From Ophiosphaerella korrae (Eukaryota > Ascomycota > Dothideomycetes > Pleosporales > Phaeosphaeriaceae): DNA of 64,000 bases. The DNA lies in contig JALNQF010000081.1 in assembly GCA_028456385.1 (NCBI GenBank), positions 62,001 through 126,000 of the forward strand, read 5' to 3'. The position numbers were made by a program, and so were the translations under genes. Shown one piece after another: positions 11,197 to 23,330 of the stretch. Below the pieces are notes generated by a model that was given only the letters and a program-made list of their open reading frames with translations, searched no databases and was not told the DNA's origin. Numbering within the stretch: position 1 is the stretch's first letter; each line of letters starts with the position of its first letter.

Positions 11197-13379
11197 ATGG
11201 AGTCGCGAACAGACCTAGAAAGAGCTTATTCCCGGGAACAGCAACGGCTAGATAGAGGATTTGAGGCTATCGCAACGCCTGTTGCCCTTGTGAGAAGCAT
11301 AACATCTAGGAGCCAGAAAAGCCAACGAAGTTCACGAAGTCGCCGTACGCAATGTCATGTTTTTAGTATGTATTGACTATATGAGCTTGCTAACAGAACG
11401 AGGCAGCTAGAGAAGAAAGCTCGCGTGCCGCATATCTGGGAAACCTCAAGAAGGAGCTAGATACTGGTTCATTTCACGAGAAGGATGATCAGATTGAGGA
11501 AGTGGCTCCGCCATTAGATTTAGCTTCTTCTACACCGTCGAGAACAGCCTCGCAATGCAGTACTTCAAGTGCACCGCCTAGACAGACGCCCGAGCAAAAG
11601 CTTGTTCGTTTCAAAGACGGGGATCCAGAAAATCCAAACAATTGTATGTGATTCGTCGTGGAAACTATCTATGTTACCATCTAACTTGTGATCCACTTTT
11701 ACAGGGCCATGGGTACGCAACCAAACCAAAGCAACATCCCCCATCACCACATACTAACCCCTACAGTATAAGAAATGCTATGCCCTTTTCGTTGCCATCA
11801 TGAGCGGTGAGAACTTAGTTCCCAACTCTATAATCCCATGCTAATCTGCTCCAGTCATGAATAGCACCATGGCATCCAGCTCTGCAGCCGGAGCAACAGA
11901 GCCCATCTCACGTCACTTCAACCAGAAATCCGAGTCCCTTCTTATCCTCCCCACCTCCATGTTTCTCCTGGGCTACGTCTTTGGCCCCATGGCCTGGGGC
12001 CCGTTGTCCGAGTCGTACGGCCGCAAGGGAACAATGGTGTACTCGTTTACCATTCTCACCATCTTCTCTATCGCCTCTGCTGTTGCGCCCAACTTTGCCG
12101 CGCTCGTGGTGTTCAGGTTTTTGGTTGGTGTTGGGGGTAGTTGTGCGATAAGTGTTGTGGGGGGTATTTGCGCAGATGTCTGGCACGATCCTATTAGTCG
12201 GGGACGAAGTATGGCGATCTTTATGGTACGGCGATTGTCGAGAGAGATTGAAATGCCTAGCTGACCGCGATTGTAGGCTGCAACGACGTTTGGGCCGATA
12301 CTGGGACCGCCGGTATCGGGCTACATTTCCGTCATCTCGTGGAACTGGGCGTTTTGGGTCGGCGCTATATGTGCAGGCGCGACTTGGCCGTTGTTCATCT
12401 TCTTCCCGGAAACATATGGGCCTGCGATTCTGAAGCGGAGGGCGCAAAGGCTGCGCAAGGAGACAGGCGATGAGACCATCGTTGCGCCACTGGAGCTGGA
12501 GAAAACAGATCTGAACCATATCGTGACTGTGATACTGACGCGGCCGATACGCATGATATGTTTTGAGCCACTTGTTCTATTTACGTGCTTGTATCTGAGC
12601 TATGCGTGTAAGTTGAGTGCAAAGATGCAGACACAATGTCTAACAATCCGCCCAGACGCCATATTCTACATCTACCTCCAATCCTACCCCATAATCTTCA
12701 CCGGCATCTACGCCTTCACCGCTGGCCAAACAGGCCTCACCTTCCTTCCCATCGGCGTCGGTGCCATCATCTCCGCATTCAGTACGTCCAACCCCCTACA
12801 CCATCCCACACGCTAACCCCCGACCCAGTGTACCTCGCATGGGACTCGATCCTCGCGCGCGCCCAACGCCTCCAGCGCCCATGGTCCCGCAACGAAGAAA
12901 TGCGCCGCCTGCCCCTGGCCTGCATCGCAGGCCCCTTCTTCGTGCTCAGCGCCTTCTGGCTCGGCTGGAGCGCGCGCGCCTCGGTCCACTGGATCGTTCC
13001 GGCGCTCGCGGGCGTGCTGTTTGGCATGGGCTATCTTTGCCTGTTCATGGCGTTGCTCAACTACCTGGTTGACGCGTACGAAGTGTTCGCGGCGTCCGCG
13101 ATGGCAGCCGCATCGTTGGCGCGCAGCAGTTTTGGCACTGTGTTGCCTTTTGCGGCGAAGCCGATGTATAGGGCGTTGGGGGTTGCGTGGGCGACGAGTT
13201 TGTTGGGGTTTTTTAGTTTGGCGTTGTGTGTTGTACCGTTTGTGTTTGTGAAATGGGGGGGTAGGATGAAGGAGAGAAGTCCATTTTGTCAGTATTTGAG
13301 GCAGAAGAAGGTGAAGGAGGAGGAGAGGAGGGTGAAAGAGAGGGGGGAGGTGGAGAGGGAGGGTAAGGACGATGTTTAG
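11197..13379 (+). CDS. MFS multidrug/polyamine-type transporter (DHA1)
   Basis: Predicted proton-coupled drug or polyamine exporter of the Tpo/Flr type in the plasma membrane. Exons 11197-11344, 11407-11643, 11705-11712, 11767-11806, 11855-12225, 12277-12607, 12656-12781 and 12829-13379 give 603 residues with every junction in frame. A hydrophilic cytosolic N-terminus of about 130 residues precedes PENPNNWPWYKKCYALF, the standard lead into helix 1. MFLLGYVFGPMAWGPLSESYGRK carries the family's helix-2/loop motif. RFLVGVGGSCAISVVGG and TFGPILGPPVSGYIS (motif C, antiporters) follow. About 12 membrane helices are visible. The C-terminal tail is strongly basic and Glu-rich (EEERRVKERGEVEREGK). The third exon is only 8 nt. 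Confidence 0.88.
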
Positions 13380-15415
13380 GGGCGTATTGAAGAGGTTGAA
13401 CGAAGTAATGTAGTGTCCAATAATAATTGAAGGAATGATTGGCAAATGGTATCCAAGCGATATTTTCTAATTGCTATCGAGTGACTTGTTCTTGATATGG
13501 CATAAGGTACAGGCTTAGAGTCGAGAGAATCTGCGCTTCGATGTATCTGAAATTGAAGAGATGTTGGAAGAATGTTAGTAGGCCCATGTCACATAAGGCA
13601 GCAAAAATATTGTATTTGATACCTTTCATATCGACAAGGATTTCTTGCCAGAGCAGTATCATGCAGTTCGAGTACTCGTTTCAGTGGCTTGCTTGTATTA
13701 TGATACTTTGTTTCAGCGGATGTAGGATGTCGTGCTCAGATGATTTGGAGTGAGAGGGTCCTTAGATATAACTAGGGTCAAGCATATTAAAATTAGCTTG
13801 GTCTCCGATATTCCTTGTATGTTTTTAGTCTTGGTGCGAATGAACATGTCTTCTAGCCAAAAGCCCCAGCCAAGTCAGAGAATTTAATTTAGAAACCTAC
13901 AAACAATCAGACGTGTGGAAGTAGGGGGGTACATGGTGTCTACCTTGCACAGCCGAAGGTAGGGATGGCGCTGTGGCTTGGCACTACTTCCATCGGTGAG
14001 AGAATATGACGCGTATGAGCACTGTCTGCCAACCACAGCCAGATGGTGACATTCATAGTAGTGCAAATTAGTTGATTGCACGCGGGTTTATATTATTGCC
14101 GATAAAGCAGGTTTGATAGCCGTGTAAGTGCATCTAGCTAAGAAAGCTAAATCCTTTGGAATGCGTAGATTACCGGCAGAATCACGATACCTGGAGGATG
14201 TTGGATGACGGCAGCGAACGAGATAAGACGGCTGGCGGTGAGCATCAAGTGGGCGTACAAGTAGGATCCAAAGGTGGTGTAATGCTGTATGCAGGGGAGA
14301 GGATGGAGATGGCATGACATGTCGGCACTGCTCTCGGGCTCCACGTCAAGACTCGGCATGCTCATAGGCAACTATCTATCAATAGAAGCGGTAGTGTCTA
14401 CAAGTACTGTGTGGTAGTCTGCGTGGGTAATCCCGACAATCAAAGCCCAGCACGCTGGACAATGGTGCCTGAAGATCTTTCCGGCTAAGCGAGCTGCAAC
14501 ATGCACGCGACCAACGCGTCCAGTAACACACTCCCAATATCTTCCACCGCTATCTGGACGCTCTCGCATAGGTAATCACAGCCGCGATCCGTGCAGTGGA
14601 CTGAGTCTGGTAGATAGGCCCATCCCTGCACACGTTTGCTAGCTCTGGGCGCGGCGAGGCTTTACTTCCTTTGAGTTTCCCGCATTGACCGCTACAACTG
14701 TCATCTTTGCCGACTGACGAGCGACGGACCGAGAAAAGAAAGCGAAGCGTCTTGTGACTAACTCTTCCGTTGGGTTGCGGCCAGGGCCAGGGTTTTGCGT
14801 GCGGCCCAAAGCATTCACTACCGCAGGCCAGTGCGCTGACAAGACACAGACTCTGGAAATATTATGGAGGTGAGCAACCCGCCGGCTTCCTAGAGGCTCT
14901 TTTCTTTACACTGCTGTTCGCCGTCTATACCCCCGGCCCCCACTGTCATGCTTCGTTTTGTTTTGTCTTGTCTCCTGTGATTTCCTTTGCCGCCGCCAGT
15001 CGGTTGCTCCCTCCTCAGCCCTATGAAATGTGTACTCCTAGCATGGCTTGAGCGTGGCGACTGCCTTCTGCCTGTCCCACGCTTGTAGCACCTCGACGTC
15101 CTATCCTCTCCTCTCCCTCTCCCTCTCCCTCTCCCTCTCCCATTCTCCCCGTCGCCGTCTTCTCTTCTCTGCTCCCTCTCGCTACACGCTCTGCGCTGCC
15201 CGCTGTTTGGTCCTGTTCTGTCCTACACGTCATTGCTGCACCGTGCTCGCATCCAAGGGAGTACCACGCTTCACCGCACAATGTCCCACGTCAGGTGAAC
15301 GTGAAAAGGACCGCATTTGTTGCTATCACTGCACCTGCTCTCACTCTGTATTTTTTTTCTTTCTTTTGCTTGGCGCCTGCGGTTCTAGCGATATACCCTG
15401 TACATCTACCTTTCT
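13380..15415. other. Intergenic region, 2 kb
   Basis: No supported gene. The right part, from about 14900, is CT-rich and probably forms the promoter and leader of the GTR2 gene. It contains a CTCTCC microsatellite at 15105-15142. Confidence 0.5.
15105..15142. repeat. CTCTCC microsatellite
   Basis: About six copies of the hexamer, in the pyrimidine-rich leader of the downstream Rag GTPase gene. Confidence 0.8.
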
Positions 15416-16815
15416 ATGGAGTCTCGTGTCATTGCACGGCGTCCCTCTGCGCCCTTGAGAGGAGGCGCTCGCCATCTTCCAACGGATGCTGCAGCGGACG
15501 CCGCACAACATGTGCCTGCACTATCTTCTGCAAGCTCGTCGCTACTGGACCCTCGAGCACAGTTGACCATGGATCGTTTCTTGCAGGATCTTCCGAATGC
15601 CGAGCAACCACCCCAAGAGTTTCCCCCGCAGTACCACACGGGCCGAGTGCCCAATAGCAAGGCTGGAGATGGCAAGCCGCGCTTGCTACTCATGGGCCAG
15701 AGGAGGTGAGCGGTCCCGCGCTACGCTGCCTATCCGACACTGACTATGCCATGACAGGAGTGGCAAGTCATCCATTTCGAGTGTAGTCTTTCACAAGCTG
15801 CCGCCAAGCGAGACGCTATATCTTGAGACGACATATCGTATCAAGAAGGAATCCATGCAGTATGGAACCTCACCGCGCTGATATGACGTGCGCTGATTGG
15901 TGACTCTAGTTCCTTCATGGACTTCCAGGTGTGGGACTTGCCTGGCCATCTGGACTACTTCGACCCAGCATTCGACACAGACAACATCTTCGAAGAGATA
16001 GGGGCCCTAATATGGGTCATAGACGCGCAAGACGAATATCTCGATGCCATCCAACGACTAAACATGACCATTCTGAATCTTCAGCAATCCTATCCCAACA
16101 TCAACGTCGAAGTCTTCGTCCATAAGGTCGATGGCTTATCAGATGACTTTAGAGGCGACACATTCCGAGACATTATTCAGCGCGTTCAAGATGAACTTAG
16201 TGATAATGGCTACGAGCAAGCCCCGATATCATTCTACCAGACGAGCATTTACGACCACTCCATTTTTGAAGCGTTCAGCAAAGTCATACAAAAACTGATA
16301 CCACAGCTCCCGACACTAGAAGCACTGTTGAATAATCTTTGCGGTGCATGCAACATCGAGAAAGCATACTTGTTCGATATTATGAGCAAAATCTACATTG
16401 CAACAGACACAAGCCCTACTGACATTGCTACATATGAAGTCTGTTCTGACTATATCGATGTGGTGATTGACGTGAGTGAAATTTATGGTTGGGACCGCCC
16501 AGATGAAGCAACGAACGATGTTGAAACTGGTAATAACGATGCAGAAAGCTTGATCACTATGGAGAAGAAAGGAAGCCGCTACCTCTACCTTCGCGAGATC
16601 AACAAGTGAGTATAATGAGATGCTTCGGCAAGAATAATTGCTAATTCTGATTTAGATATCTTGCTCTAGTATGCATCATGGGTCAAGAACATCCGGCAGA
16701 AAAGAAAGCCATTATTGACTACAATGTTGGCGTATTCCAAGCTGGCCTGAAACAAGTGTTTCCTAAGAGTGATAGAGAGGCACAGATAGAGATTCGTGCT
16801 GCCAACGATGAGTGA
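15416..16815 (+). CDS. GTR2: Rag GTPase Gtr2 (RagC/D family)
   Basis: Small GTPase that pairs with Gtr1 on the vacuole and relays amino-acid status to TORC1. Exons 15416-15705, 15758-15859, 15910-16605 and 16656-16815 give 415 residues. The P-loop [18 protein letters not shown] is rebuilt across the first intron. [10 protein letters not shown] lies in the switch I area, and [10 protein letters not shown] is switch II, where RagC/D proteins have Leu-Pro-Gly. VHKVDGL is the NKxD-like base motif; the C-terminal roadblock-like domain includes [23 protein letters not shown]. The 5' end is uncertain: an in-frame ATG at 15569 ([15 protein letters not shown]) would give a protein 51 residues shorter, closer to the usual Gtr2 N-terminus. 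Confidence 0.92.
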
Positions 16816-17453
16816 AGTCCAAACTGCCAGATGATGCTTTCTTAAGCTACAGCTCATCGAGACTACATCATAATGTATATACTGAATGCAACCTATGCGC
16901 TTCGGAAGTTGGCGTACCACCATATGTAACGTGGGTACAGTAACGTCCAACTCCACTTCGGTTCTTATAACATACATACATAATAGAACCTGACGCCATG
17001 CCCGCGAATTTCAATACATCTCTGTCATAATGACTAAATAGTGTGTCAAATGCTAAGTATTCGAAACTAAAATCAGGCCGAGAGTTTGTGGTGGCCCCCC
17101 ACGCTCGGTTTAAGCCCAAAGGTATCAACTGAAGTCTAACGCTAAAATGAAATCAGCCAATGAACGAATCAAGAAAGGAAGTTAATCCTCCGAAACGCCA
17201 ATTTATACACTTTGGTATCCACGCCAACGTCATGCACGCTACTGTCCACTGTCGTACTGCGGCCACGTTTCTGCAACGAGGCCTATTATCACCACGATAA
17301 TATCTAAGTTTCTCGTATGTGCATTAGCGGATATAACACCGCCTGCATTTGAGCCCGCACACAGGCCCGAATTCCTAGCGTAGGAGGTCAATCGTGCCGG
17401 GCGCACCCGATCGAGCACCCGATCGCACCTACGCTCCCTCAACCTCACGCACA
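16816..17453. other. Intergenic region
   Basis: The GTR2 3' flank and promoter of the heme-binding protein gene. No gene recognised. Confidence 0.5.
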
Positions 17454-18335
17454 ATGGCCTCAGCAGCACGGTACCGCAAGCCCGCTACACCCCCATCGCC
17501 CCCGAATCCTACCGGCAAGCACGAAAAAGGCAAGCTCAAAGATGCAGTGCAGAAACAAGCCGCCGCAACGTCCTCGGGCCTCTCCGTCCTCGACATCCTG
17601 CGCATAATCGGCGGGATCCTGCTTCTCAGCGGCGGGCTCAGCTACCTCAGCTCGAGTGGCGAGTCCATGACGTGGGGCTACAACGCATGGTGGACGCGCG
17701 CGCGAGAATGGAAAGCGCTGCTCGTACGACACCCCCCCCCCTCCTAAAACACCATACATTCCATACTACTTTACTGATCTGATTTTGTACCGCAGAACCG
17801 CGAAGTCCATCTCACGGACGCCGAGCTCGCAGCGTACAACGGCGAAGACAAGAACAAGCCCATCTACCTCGCGCTCAACGGCACCATCTACGACGTGTCC
17901 AGTGCGCCCACCACCTACGGGCCCGGCGGCTCGTACCACTTTTTTGCGGGCCGCGACGCTGCCCGCGCCTTTTTGACGGGCTGCTTCCAGGAAGACGCTG
18001 TGCCTGATTTGCGCGGCGTCGAACAAATGTTTATGCCGGTGGATCCCGAGACCAAGGAAGGGGCGACTGAGGAGGAGGTGGAGAAGGCGCGGCATAGGAG
18101 GGTGCTGAGTAAAGGGGAGAAGAAGAATAGGCATGCGCAGGAATTGAGGGCGGCGAGGAGGCAGGTTAGGGAAGGGTTGGAGAGCTGGCATAAGCTGTTT
18201 CGGGGGGATACGGGAAAGCCGTATTTTAGGGTCGGTGAGGTTAAGAGGGAGGAAGGGTGGTTGGAGAAGATGCCCAAGAGGACGTTGTGTGCGCAGGCGG
18301 AGAAGAGTAGGCCGTCGAGGAAGTATGATGATTAG
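17454..18335 (+). CDS. Membrane cytochrome b5-like heme/steroid-binding protein (MAPR/Dap1-like)
   Basis: Member of the membrane-associated progesterone receptor family; relatives bind heme and support cytochrome P450s in sterol synthesis. Exons 17454-17723 and 17796-18335 give 269 residues. A basic N-terminus is followed by one membrane segment (LDILRIIGGILLLSGGLSYL). The b5-like domain has LTDAELAAYNGEDKNKPIYL, ALNGTIYDVSSAPTTYGPGG, YHFFAGRDAARAFLTGCF and a C-terminal Lys/Glu-rich helix. The Tyr residues in YGPGGSYHFFAGRDA match the positions that bind heme in MAPR proteins. It ends with ESWHKLFRGDTGKPYFRVGE. The ATG at 17454 is preferred over one at 17394 because the added residues look like leader sequence. 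Confidence 0.88.
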
Positions 18336-18781
18336 GTTGGCTGTAAACAGACGTATATCAACAACTTTTGGAATTTTGATTATGTGAATGATTGCCGTTT
18401 TATCAGATCATTGGGCACGACAAGTAATTCGAGACAGACGCGCTGCATTGCTTGGGCCATTAGTTGTACAAGGAGCTTGATTCAATCACAAAACTCAACG
18501 TATTCAGGAGCACATCGAAATCACTTGTATCTACTCACGACTAAAAATTGATCGAATATCTTTTTCATTCAATACATAACCGACACCTTGTCGCAGGCCC
18601 GGTGTTTTTATCCGAGCCTGCCCTCTCAATTCATGACCGCCGTGAACACATGCCCAATGTGATGTGACCCTTTCATATCATGAAGACGCCGATTGGTGAT
18701 GGGAAAGAGGAATGTCATTGAAAAGCTGAAAGAAGCACCTGTGCCTAGCATCCACTTGTTGTCCATATCAAGGTGATACGC
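18336..18781. other. Convergent 3' region
   Basis: Space between the 3' ends of the heme-binding protein gene (+) and the eS25 gene (-). Expected to hold both polyadenylation regions. No gene seen. Confidence 0.5.
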
Positions 18782-19380
18782 TTAGTCTGTTGCAGCGACT
18801 GCGCGTGCTGTTAAATTGTTAGTATCCCTTTTATACAAAACCTAATCTGCTATCCTCCATTACACATAGGCGACCCAAAGATCTCAGAGGTGGCAGGTGG
18901 CGTGACATACTGTAGATGCTCAACTTCGAGTGTCCAACAACCTTCTTGATCTGGCCGTTTGCCTCGAGATCAGCGAGGGCTTTCCGTGCGAGCGAACCGT
19001 TGATTTTGAGACGATCGACGAGGGTGGCTACGGTGATGAGGCGGTAGGACTGGACGTCCTTCTGGAGCTTGTCATTGGTCTGTTTGTCGAGAACGACGGC
19101 GTGGTTGGCCTTGTCCTTGACTGTGGGGTTGTCAGTGACGAGTTCGCCAAAGGTTCTCTAATCGTATAGTATGAAGATATTAAGAATTGTAATAGAGCCG
19201 CTGACAATGCCTTGAAGGCTGGAGGAGATGGTGGATGGTATGGTTGCGACGTCACGTACCCTTGCCCTTCGACCACTTCTTCTTTTGCTTCTTTCCTCCA
19301 GTTGCTGCTGGTGCCTATTTAATTGTCAGCAGTCGCTCTCCACCAAAGCAAGAAGCATTTAAACCAGGTTGACATACCAT
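18782..19380 (-). CDS. RPS25: 40S ribosomal protein S25 (eS25)
   Basis: Small-subunit ribosomal protein near the head of the 40S particle. On the minus strand the exons are 19380-19378 (the ATG alone), 19314-19260, 19120-18911 and 18807-18782, giving 97 residues. The N-terminus is Lys-rich (GGKKQKKKWSKGKVKDK), then NHAVVLDKQTNDKLQKDV, YRLITVATLVDRLKINGSLA and ANGQIKKVVGHSKLSIYTRA, all diagnostic. Having the start codon alone in the first exon is common for fungal ribosomal protein genes. The last exon supplies only the final eight residues. Confidence 0.93.
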
Positions 19381-20823
19381 ATTGTCGGATGTGTGGTTGT
19401 GCTGAGGTGTTCCTGTCGCCGAAGAGTCGTCAAAATCAAAGTGGGCGTTGATGCGGAGGCATGGGCTTGGCATGCGAGCTGACTAACAAGCGAGCACTTG
19501 ACTAGGTCACGTGATCTAGCGCACCTCCTTTGCCGAGACGGGGTTACCCCTAACCCCTCGCTTGTGCGGCTCAAGCAAACGCGCGTTTTACGCTTCGGCG
19601 ATTTTTAGATCACTGCTCACGGAAGCGACGTATTGAACGCACCAAACACGTGCCCCATGTACAACAATGTCGGGCTCCGGGGTATTGAATATTGTTGGTG
19701 GTGTCGTCCTTGCAAGCCTTGGCACCCCAGCTGCAAGCTAGGTATGCGGCGTGCGTTACTTGGATACGATGTTGTGGGCCAGGCGGGCAACATGATTCTC
19801 AAAATCCTCGTTTTTCGATATATCGGAACTTTAGCGTCTATGTCACGGTCGCTTAGGGAACTCCCTGCTCGGCAATTACGGTGCGCTAAGAAAGGAAGGC
19901 GACTACCCAGAATTTGCAAACCACATCTTGATTGCATGCATAAATCGACTCCAGCAACATGGCATATGGGCGGCCGAGGTTTGTACGAGTAATCTCCCGG
20001 GAGTCGTGCAAAGAAGGTGTCTAAATGGGGTTATACCGTTAGATACGAAGCAAGACTGGTAATCGCCGCGATTGCTTGGGACGCGTGGATGCCTGACTGT
20101 CAAAGCGCTTTCAATACCCTAAGCAGGCCGAGCATGTGAGCTCTCCGAGGTGTGTGTAGTTGGTACGGCGTGTGGTTGGTCAGTTGAGAACGCTCGCCCA
20201 GCTTCCGTGCCGTGCCAGATAACGGCCTGGGTCATATGTCTGCTGCTAAGCCCTTCTTGTGCTGGGAGTGATTGCAGAGTGGATTTGCAAGACGAGAGCC
20301 ACCAAACTTTGGTTTCCAATTACAGAGCTAATCGGGACACTACATCCTAGGACCCTGATACCAGCCAAGTGCGTCCTCCATTCGCTTGACATGTGGATCC
20401 TCTACAGTAAAGAGCGCAGAGACTTATGACAATGAGAGGAAAGAGACAGTAAAAGGAAAGACAAGAACACGCCTAAAAGTAGAATATGACAAAAGCCGAA
20501 CCAAAGCATGATGGTCGCTGGAGTGTAGTTTATAAAGAGACTACACAGACAAGGAAACATTAGCTTGAGATAGAAATCACCCCCGCGTATGTTTTCTTTT
20601 TCCATAAACTCAATAGTTGCTTTGCCTGCTCGCTTTCAAAACAGATAAAAGCTTTCTCTACTTGACTGCAAATGCTCGCTAAGATAGAAGAGACAAGTCC
20701 GTAGTAACCAGAACATGGAACTGAGCTGACGATTAACTCGTAAATGCTGTTAGTCCAATGCACAAGAGCAAACTTGTAAAGTTTTCGCCAAGACGCCATG
20801 TCCAGATGATAAATGCATAGTCA
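19381..20823. other. Intergenic region with no supported gene
   Basis: Holds the eS25 promoter on its left and the BNI4 3' flank on its right. A plus-strand open frame at 19633-19992 (119 codons) has no recognisable content and I do not call it. Confidence 0.45.
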
Positions 20824-23142
20824 TTAGAAGAAATGGGTGTGAGGTTTGGAGAGCTCATGAACCTCCATCTCCTGCGTAATGAATTAGCGAGGACCATCCA
20901 AGTAGTAGGATTATACATACCATTTTGAAGGAGTTGAGCTCTTCTTTGATTTGTTGTGCTAACATAGGCGTAAGCCTGTTGCAGGTTGCAATTTCTCCTC
21001 GGCGATCATAATCTTGAGGCGACCATGCGTCGTGAAACTGAATCCGTGGACTAAAAGAGATGTTGCCCTTGCTACCTTGAGGGGTGCTTGGTAGGCTTCT
21101 TGTGCTTCCATTTGGTATCCGTGGCGCCTTTGCAAAATAGTCGTCATTGCGCACCGTTGCCTTTTCATTTGGAGTGGCACCTTTCGCGGTAACCAAGCTG
21201 AGAGGCGCATCAGCTGGGTGGAGAACGGGAGATCCTGAGTCAGAACTGGTCCCATTACCTATATTCTGTTAGAAACTGGAGATGATGACAATGATTTTGA
21301 TTGCTTACGTTTAAGGATGCCCTTCTTCATATTTGAGAGAATTTCAGCACGTTCGCGATCTCCACCAACAATGCTTTTCCTAGACATTGGGTCGTTTGCA
21401 GAACTAATTGCATTGACGATTTCTGCGCTTCGGCCTGCATCAATCGAGTTACGCTCCAGCCTAGGATAGCCTGTGCCGCCCCGAACTTGATCATGAGGAT
21501 CCGCATTGACGTTCACCTTTTGCCTCTCGGCTTCCACCGTGACCAAGGAGACTTCTCCAACACTCGGTCTGGTGATGGGCCCATCCGCTGCTGGTACGCC
21601 AATTACGGACTTGGGTCTGAAAAGCCCCTTGATGGATTTTGTGCCTTTCTTCATCCCATGACCCATTTTGCGAAGCATGATGGATGCAGATGATGCAGCA
21701 GAGGCAACGGACAGATTGTCGGTAGAGCCCATGCCACCTTGCCCTGAGTAGATACCAGCACCAATACCGGCCGCTTCTTGTTTGGCGATAATGGCAGCTT
21801 GTTCAGCATCCTCATCCGTTTGATACCTGTCTTTTTTCAACTTGGCGCGCTCCGCTGATAAACTATTCTCGGCGGAGGCACGTCGGAGTTCCGCAGCGCT
21901 TCCGAAAGAGAAAGCTCGGCGTAGACGAGACTTCATGCCCTTATCTCTGTCGTTCACAGCCGTGAGCTGTTTTACGGCAGCACTGGGCATATCGTGTGGC
22001 GTTGCGGGGCTCGGTGGTTCAGATGGGGAGACAGGATGCGAGAGGGGAGAGGGCGCGTGGCGTCTAGCAGATTCAGCCGCTTTTGGAGATGCACTTCCAG
22101 CGACAGAAGCATAGGCACGCGGAGCACTCTCAGGTCGGGTCTGATGTACATTAGGTTGCAATGAGCAAAAAGATAGATTGTGACTTACCTGTGATCGTGA
22201 AGAGGCTTTCGAGGAACTGCTACCAGCACTGCCTTGTCTGTCATGGCTATGGCTTGATGAAGGTCGGTTGCCTTGTCTGTCCGAACTAGAGGCCGGCCGT
22301 GTCGGGTTCGAGACTGGTACGCCTGGTGTCGTGTTTTGAGCAGAGCTCGCATCAGCATCGGCTTGCATGGCAGCCATGTTTATCGCAATCCCACTGGCAT
22401 CGAGACCATTGAAGCTACGCCTCCTGTATCTTCGTGCAGCCTCCACGCCACCAGCTCGGGCGAGTTGGGAGTCATCTACGCTACTTGCTCGGTTGTGTCC
22501 CGGCCTCGAAGGCGCTGGTAGATCACCGGCGAGCACGGCCGGAGCTTGGGGCGCGGCAGCCGCCGGGCGCTGAGCTGCCGTGAGGCTTGTGGACGAGTCC
22601 ATACGCCCAGGGCTTCGCCTGTAGCGACCCGGCGAGGGCTTGACAGGATTGTCACCAACCGAGAACGACAGGTCAAGAGCCGAGGTGGAAAGCGAAACGG
22701 CAGGGGCTCCACTATCGGTTTGTTTCTTGGTGTCGCCGTCTTTCGAGGCATTGGGAGGACTAGCCATGGAACGGTTAGAGGAGCCCGAGGTGGAGACGGT
22801 GGAATCGGACGAGGACGAAGGATGGGATGGATGGCCGAGGCGTGGCTGATTGGCCTGGCCCACAGCCTGTTGCGGAGCGTGGGTGTTGGGAGTCGAAACA
22901 GACCTGTTCTCCTGCCGCAGCTGGGGCGTGCTGGAGAAGGCATAGGGTGCTATTGGGGCCGAGGTGCCTCTGTAGCCCGAGCCGGTGGCGTGTGAAGTGT
23001 ACATTTGGGTTCGCGGTGCCTGCGAGGCTCGCTGCTGGGTGTGCTGGGTCTGTGGAGGCGCGTTTTGGTAGCCATCGGAGGGCGTATATGGCATTGTAAT
23101 GGATCCGGACGACTGAACAATGGGCGCTAGTACCTGAGCCAT
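20824..23142 (-). CDS. BNI4: Bni4-like PP1-targeting scaffold protein
   Basis: Homologue of Bni4, the scaffold that brings protein phosphatase 1 (Glc7) and chitin synthase regulators to septa and the bud neck. Minus-strand exons: 23142-22189, 22140-21309, 21258-20921 and 20871-20824, giving about 723 residues. Most of the protein is disordered, with many Ser, Pro and Gln. It contains short conserved pieces such as RRYRRRSFNGLDASG and KSRLRRAFSFGSAAELRRAS. The C-terminus is the conserved family box: SFSPRIQFHDAW (an R-x-x-F PP1-docking motif), YDRRGEIATCNRLTPMLAQQ and EEVH-like MEMEVHELSKPHTHFF at the very end. The ATG at 23142 is chosen because upstream codons look like leader sequence. Confidence 0.85.
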
Positions 23143-23310
23143 CGGGACTCGCCACGAGACGATTATGGAGTGCTGGTTCCAAGGCTGAGTGCACGTCGGC
23201 GTTTGGGGCGGCGACAGCGACACGAGCGGAGGGAAAATCTGGGCGAGAAACGGGGTTAGCACGAGACGAAAGCAGCGGCGGCAAGCGGGCGGCGGCAGCG
23301 GAGGGTGGGC

Positions 23311-23330
23311 GTGGTGGTGGTGGTGGTGGT
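23311..23330. repeat. GGT trinucleotide repeat
   Basis: About seven GGT units in the likely leader or promoter of BNI4. Confidence 0.8.

Noticed and set aside
19633..19992. Open frame of 119 codons on + between eS25 and BNI4
   Set aside because: No conserved motifs, Cys- and Arg-rich composition typical of chance frames, and no matching exons around it.
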